From assembly GCA_052144935.1 (NCBI GenBank), contig JBKQPR010000315.1:26967-90966 (forward strand): a DNA stretch of 64,000 nucleotides, in the 5' to 3' direction. Numbering within the stretch: position 1 is the first letter of the stretch; every line of letters starts with the position of its first letter. The notes beneath the pieces were generated by a model. It saw nothing but the letters and a program-made list of their open reading frames with translations, searched no databases and was not told the DNA's origin. Of this stretch, positions 61,865 through 64,000 are shown in pieces. The position numbers and the translations under genes were made by a program. Source of the DNA: JOPF133 sp052144935. GTDB lineage: Bacteria > Acidobacteriota > Terriglobia > Bryobacterales > Bryobacteraceae.

Positions 61865-62035
61865 TGCCGCTCTGCCCTGCCGCTCTGCCCTGCCGCTCTG
61901 CACTGCCGCTCTGCACTGCCGCTCTGCACTGCGGCTCTGCACTGCGGCTCTGCATTGCCGCTCTGGCTGCCGCTCTGCACTGCGGCTCTGCATTGCCGCT
62001 CTGGCTGCCGCTCTCCTTGCCGCTCTCGACTGCGG
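61865..62035 (+). repeat. 13-bp satellite (about 13 copies)
   Basis: Head-to-tail units TGCCGCTCTGCAC with variants TGCGGCTCTGCAT and TGCCGCTCTGGC (12-13 bases). A 38-base higher-order block is repeated twice inside it. The units are not a multiple of three throughout, so it is not a coding repeat. It lies about 90 bases before the start of the exported M20 gene. Confidence 0.9.
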
Positions 62036-62122
62036 AGGATCGGAGTTGGCGGCTTGTGTTATGCTGAGCGGACACCGGGGGGCAAAATGGAAATCCCGGC
62101 TAAGTGGAGGGGACGCCGATCC

Positions 62123-63739
62123 ATGAAAACGCTAATTGCCTGTCTGCTTTCCTCGGCCTGCCTGTTCGCGCAAACGAGAGTGTCGCCCGAAAAGGAGGCG
62201 GCGCTGAAAGCCGATATGGCCGGGCATATCGAGAGCATGAAGAAGCAGGCGCAAGTGATGGTGGACAGCGTCTTTAGTTTCGCGGAACTCGGTTTTCAGG
62301 AGTTCGAGACATCCAAATACCTCTCCGGAATCCTCGAAAAGGAAGGCTTCAAAGTGGAGCGGAACTACGCCGGAATACCGACGGCGTTCGTAGCCAGTTG
62401 GGGCCAAGGCAAGCCGGTGATCGCTCTCGGTTCCGATATCGACGATATTCCCCAGGCTTCGCAAAAGCCGGGAGTCGCCTATCGCGAACCGCTGGTGGAA
62501 GGTGCGCCGGGGCACGGAGAAGGTCACAATTCCGGAATGCCGCTGCAAATCATCGCCGCTCTGGCGGCTAAACGCGTTATGGAGCGCGAGCACATTCCTG
62601 GCACGCTGCGGGTCTGGCCGGGTGTCGCCGAGGAGTTGGTGGGGACCAAGGCATACTATGTACGCGCGGGTATGTTCAAGGATGTGGACGTCTGCCTGTT
62701 CGCCCACGTCGGCGCCAATCTGGGCGTGGGTTGGGGAGCCAACGGAGGCAATGGACTGGTGTCGGTTGAATATCTGTTCAAGGGAGAAAGCGCGCACGCC
62801 GCCGCCGCGCCATGGCGGGGGAGGAGCGCGCTCGACGCGGTGGAGCTGATGAGCGTCGGGTACGAGTTCCGGCGCGAGCACTTGCGTTTGGCGACACGCG
62901 TCCATTACGTGATCAGCAACGGGGGCGACCAGCCCAACGTCGTGCCGCCCAGCGCCGCTATCTGGTTCTATTTCCGCGAGGCCGACTACGATCACATCAT
63001 GAATCTGTGGCAGATCGGCGACCGGATGGCGCAAGCCGCCACGCTCATGACGGACACGACGTTTACGTCGCGGCTGCTGGGCAGCGCATGGCCGGGCCAT
63101 TTTAACCGGCCCATCGCGGAAGACATGTACGAGAACATCAAAAAGGTTGGTTTGCCGCAGTGGTCCGGCGATGACCAGGCGCTGGCGAAGGCCTTTCAGA
63201 CGCTGATGAAAGTTCCTCCGCGCGGGCTGCCGACGCAAATCGCCCCGCTGCGGGCGCCGCGGCCCGAACCGCCAGCCGACTCCCCCGAGGCCAACGTAGG
63301 ACCAACCGGCGGGGCGTCGGACGATATCGGCGACATCTCGTGGAATGTCCCGACCGTCGTGCTCGGTTATCCGTCCAACTTTCAAGGGGGACCAGGACAC
63401 AACTGGGCCAACGCAATCTCCATGGCAACGCCGGTCGCCCACAAAGGCGTGGTCGCCGGAGCGAAGGTCCAGGCAATGACCATTCTCGATATCCTGCTGC
63501 ATCCGGAACTGGTCCAGCACGCCTGGGACTATTTCCATAACGTGCAGACGAAAGACGTGAAGTACCAGAGCTTCCTGCGGCCCGACGACAAGCCCCCGAT
63601 CTGGCTGAATCGGAAAATCATGGAACAGTATCGTCCGGCCATGAAGGCGTTCTACTACGATTCATCGAAATACGACACTTATCTGGAGCAGCTTGGAGTG
63701 AAATACCCAACTCTTCAGCCGCCACCGGGCAACCATTGA
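62123..63739 (+). CDS. Exported M20 family peptidase/amidohydrolase (AbgB-like)
   Basis: 538 residues from the ATG at 62123; an ATG at 62087 is possible. A signal peptide (MKTLIACLLSSACLFAQ) leads to an M20D-type enzyme related to p-aminobenzoyl-glutamate hydrolase subunit B: FSFAELGFQEFETSKYL, VIALGSDIDDIPQASQKP, GHGEGHNSGMPLQIIAALAA (metal His), VWPGVAEELVGTKAYYVR (catalytic/metal Glu), and ISWNVPTVVLGYP near the end. The dimerisation domain contains HAAAAPWRGRSALDAVELM. Likely hydrolyses an amide in the periplasm; substrate unknown. Confidence 0.88.
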   Translation: MKTLIACLLSSACLFAQTRVSPEKEAALKADMAGHIESMKKQAQVMVDSVFSFAELGFQEFETSKYLSGILEKEGFKVERNYAGIPTAFVASWGQGKPVIALGSDIDDIPQASQKPGVAYREPLVEGAPGHGEGHNSGMPLQIIAALAAKRVMEREHIPGTLRVWPGVAEELVGTKAYYVRAGMFKDVDVCLFAHVGANLGVGWGANGGNGLVSVEYLFKGESAHAAAAPWRGRSALDAVELMSVGYEFRREHLRLATRVHYVISNGGDQPNVVPPSAAIWFYFREADYDHIMNLWQIGDRMAQAATLMTDTTFTSRLLGSAWPGHFNRPIAEDMYENIKKVGLPQWSGDDQALAKAFQTLMKVPPRGLPTQIAPLRAPRPEPPADSPEANVGPTGGASDDIGDISWNVPTVVLGYPSNFQGGPGHNWANAISMATPVAHKGVVAGAKVQAMTILDILLHPELVQHAWDYFHNVQTKDVKYQSFLRPDDKPPIWLNRKIMEQYRPAMKAFYYDSSKYDTYLEQLGVKYPTLQPPPGNH

Positions 63740-64000
63740 GGCACCTGCTTAAAACACCCGGGTAACGGCTGGTGCTCCCGCGCGAGGCTTAGGAGATGAG
63801 CGCCGGGTACCCTTGTGCACCAACGCCTTGCGCCGAGGTTCCTCGGGAGTGCCGCCGCGGAACGCGCCAGTGCCCTAATCAGTTGGGAGATCCCCCGGCT
63901 CTGCCGGGGAGGCAGTAGAAGTTTGACGTATCCGGGAGTATGCCGTTCGTGCGCTGTCGGGCGCAACCGGCCCGATCAGCAGCGTGCGGCGCGCGGGACC
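63740..64000. other. Right edge: hairpin, no gene
   Basis: No gene. A 7-bp stem with a three-base loop, CCCCGGC-TCT-GCCGGGG, lies at 63893-63909; hairpins of this form occur at ends of IS200/IS605-like elements and as terminators. The window ends before it can be judged. Confidence 0.5.

Noticed and set aside
61865..62035. CRISPR array
   Set aside because: The 13-bp units are directly adjacent with no spacers; it is a satellite.

Overview
The window is high-GC DNA that reads as an acidobacterium of the Bryobacterales/Solibacter type. Three gene families point there: secreted proteins ending in the TIGR03437 C-terminal domain (14526-16597 and 59716-61608), an Oar-like TonB receptor with an N-terminal carboxypeptidase-regulatory-like domain (37586-41014), and a Ser/Thr kinase fused to TPR-like repeats (28887-31238). 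Tat-exported hydrolases and RGG-rich secreted enzymes fit the same picture. This placement is inference from gene content; no 16S gene is present.

Layout. 1-9.5 kb: end of an unrecognised protein, exported DUF362, amidohydrolase and DSD1-type PLP proteins, a decayed kinase propeller, an alkaline-phosphatase-like protein with a partner of unknown function, and a PIN toxin preceded by two tandem antitoxin paralogues. 9.5-21 kb: TPR protein, MFS transporter, GT4 glycosyltransferase, frameshifted glycosidase-like TIGR03437 protein, GOB-type metallo-beta-lactamase, a broken membrane gene and an S9 peptidase. 21.3-22 kb: a dead tyrosine recombinase beside tRNA-Val(CAC). 22-28.5 kb: SH3-like lipoprotein, M20 dipeptidase, degenerate receiver, two HEAT-like proteins and an antitoxin with a truncated PIN toxin. 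28.5-36.6 kb: housekeeping genes (apt, ispE, prs, rplY, pth, rpsF, rpsR, rplI); the kinase gene sits between a truncated apt copy and the intact apt. 37-47 kb: TonB receptor, a scpA-scpB-rluB-CoA-binding operon and an ABC exporter. 47-58.9 kb: dtd, three overlapping secreted amidohydrolases, purM-purN, a LuxR-type and an NtrC-type regulator, and a membrane protein. 59-64 kb: small conserved protein, TIGR03118/TIGR03437 protein, a 13-bp satellite and an exported M20 enzyme.

The most notable observations are: (1) a perfect 20-bp parS palindrome inside scpB, a condensin-subunit gene; (2) an 18-bp GC-rich cassette, GGGCCCAGNGGGCACCCC and variants, at eight sites, found inside genes and nested inside two other repeat families; (3) inverted pairs of REP-like hairpins (REPIN architecture); (4) 375-bp near-identical apt repeats flanking the kinase gene; (5) a triplicated MFS/glycosyltransferase gene boundary; (6) several likely pseudo-enzymes: amidohydrolases without the HxH motif, a receiver without Asp and Lys, a DSD1 protein without an obvious metal site, and a PIN toxin lacking its N-terminus. 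No CRISPR array, rRNA gene or intact transposase was seen.
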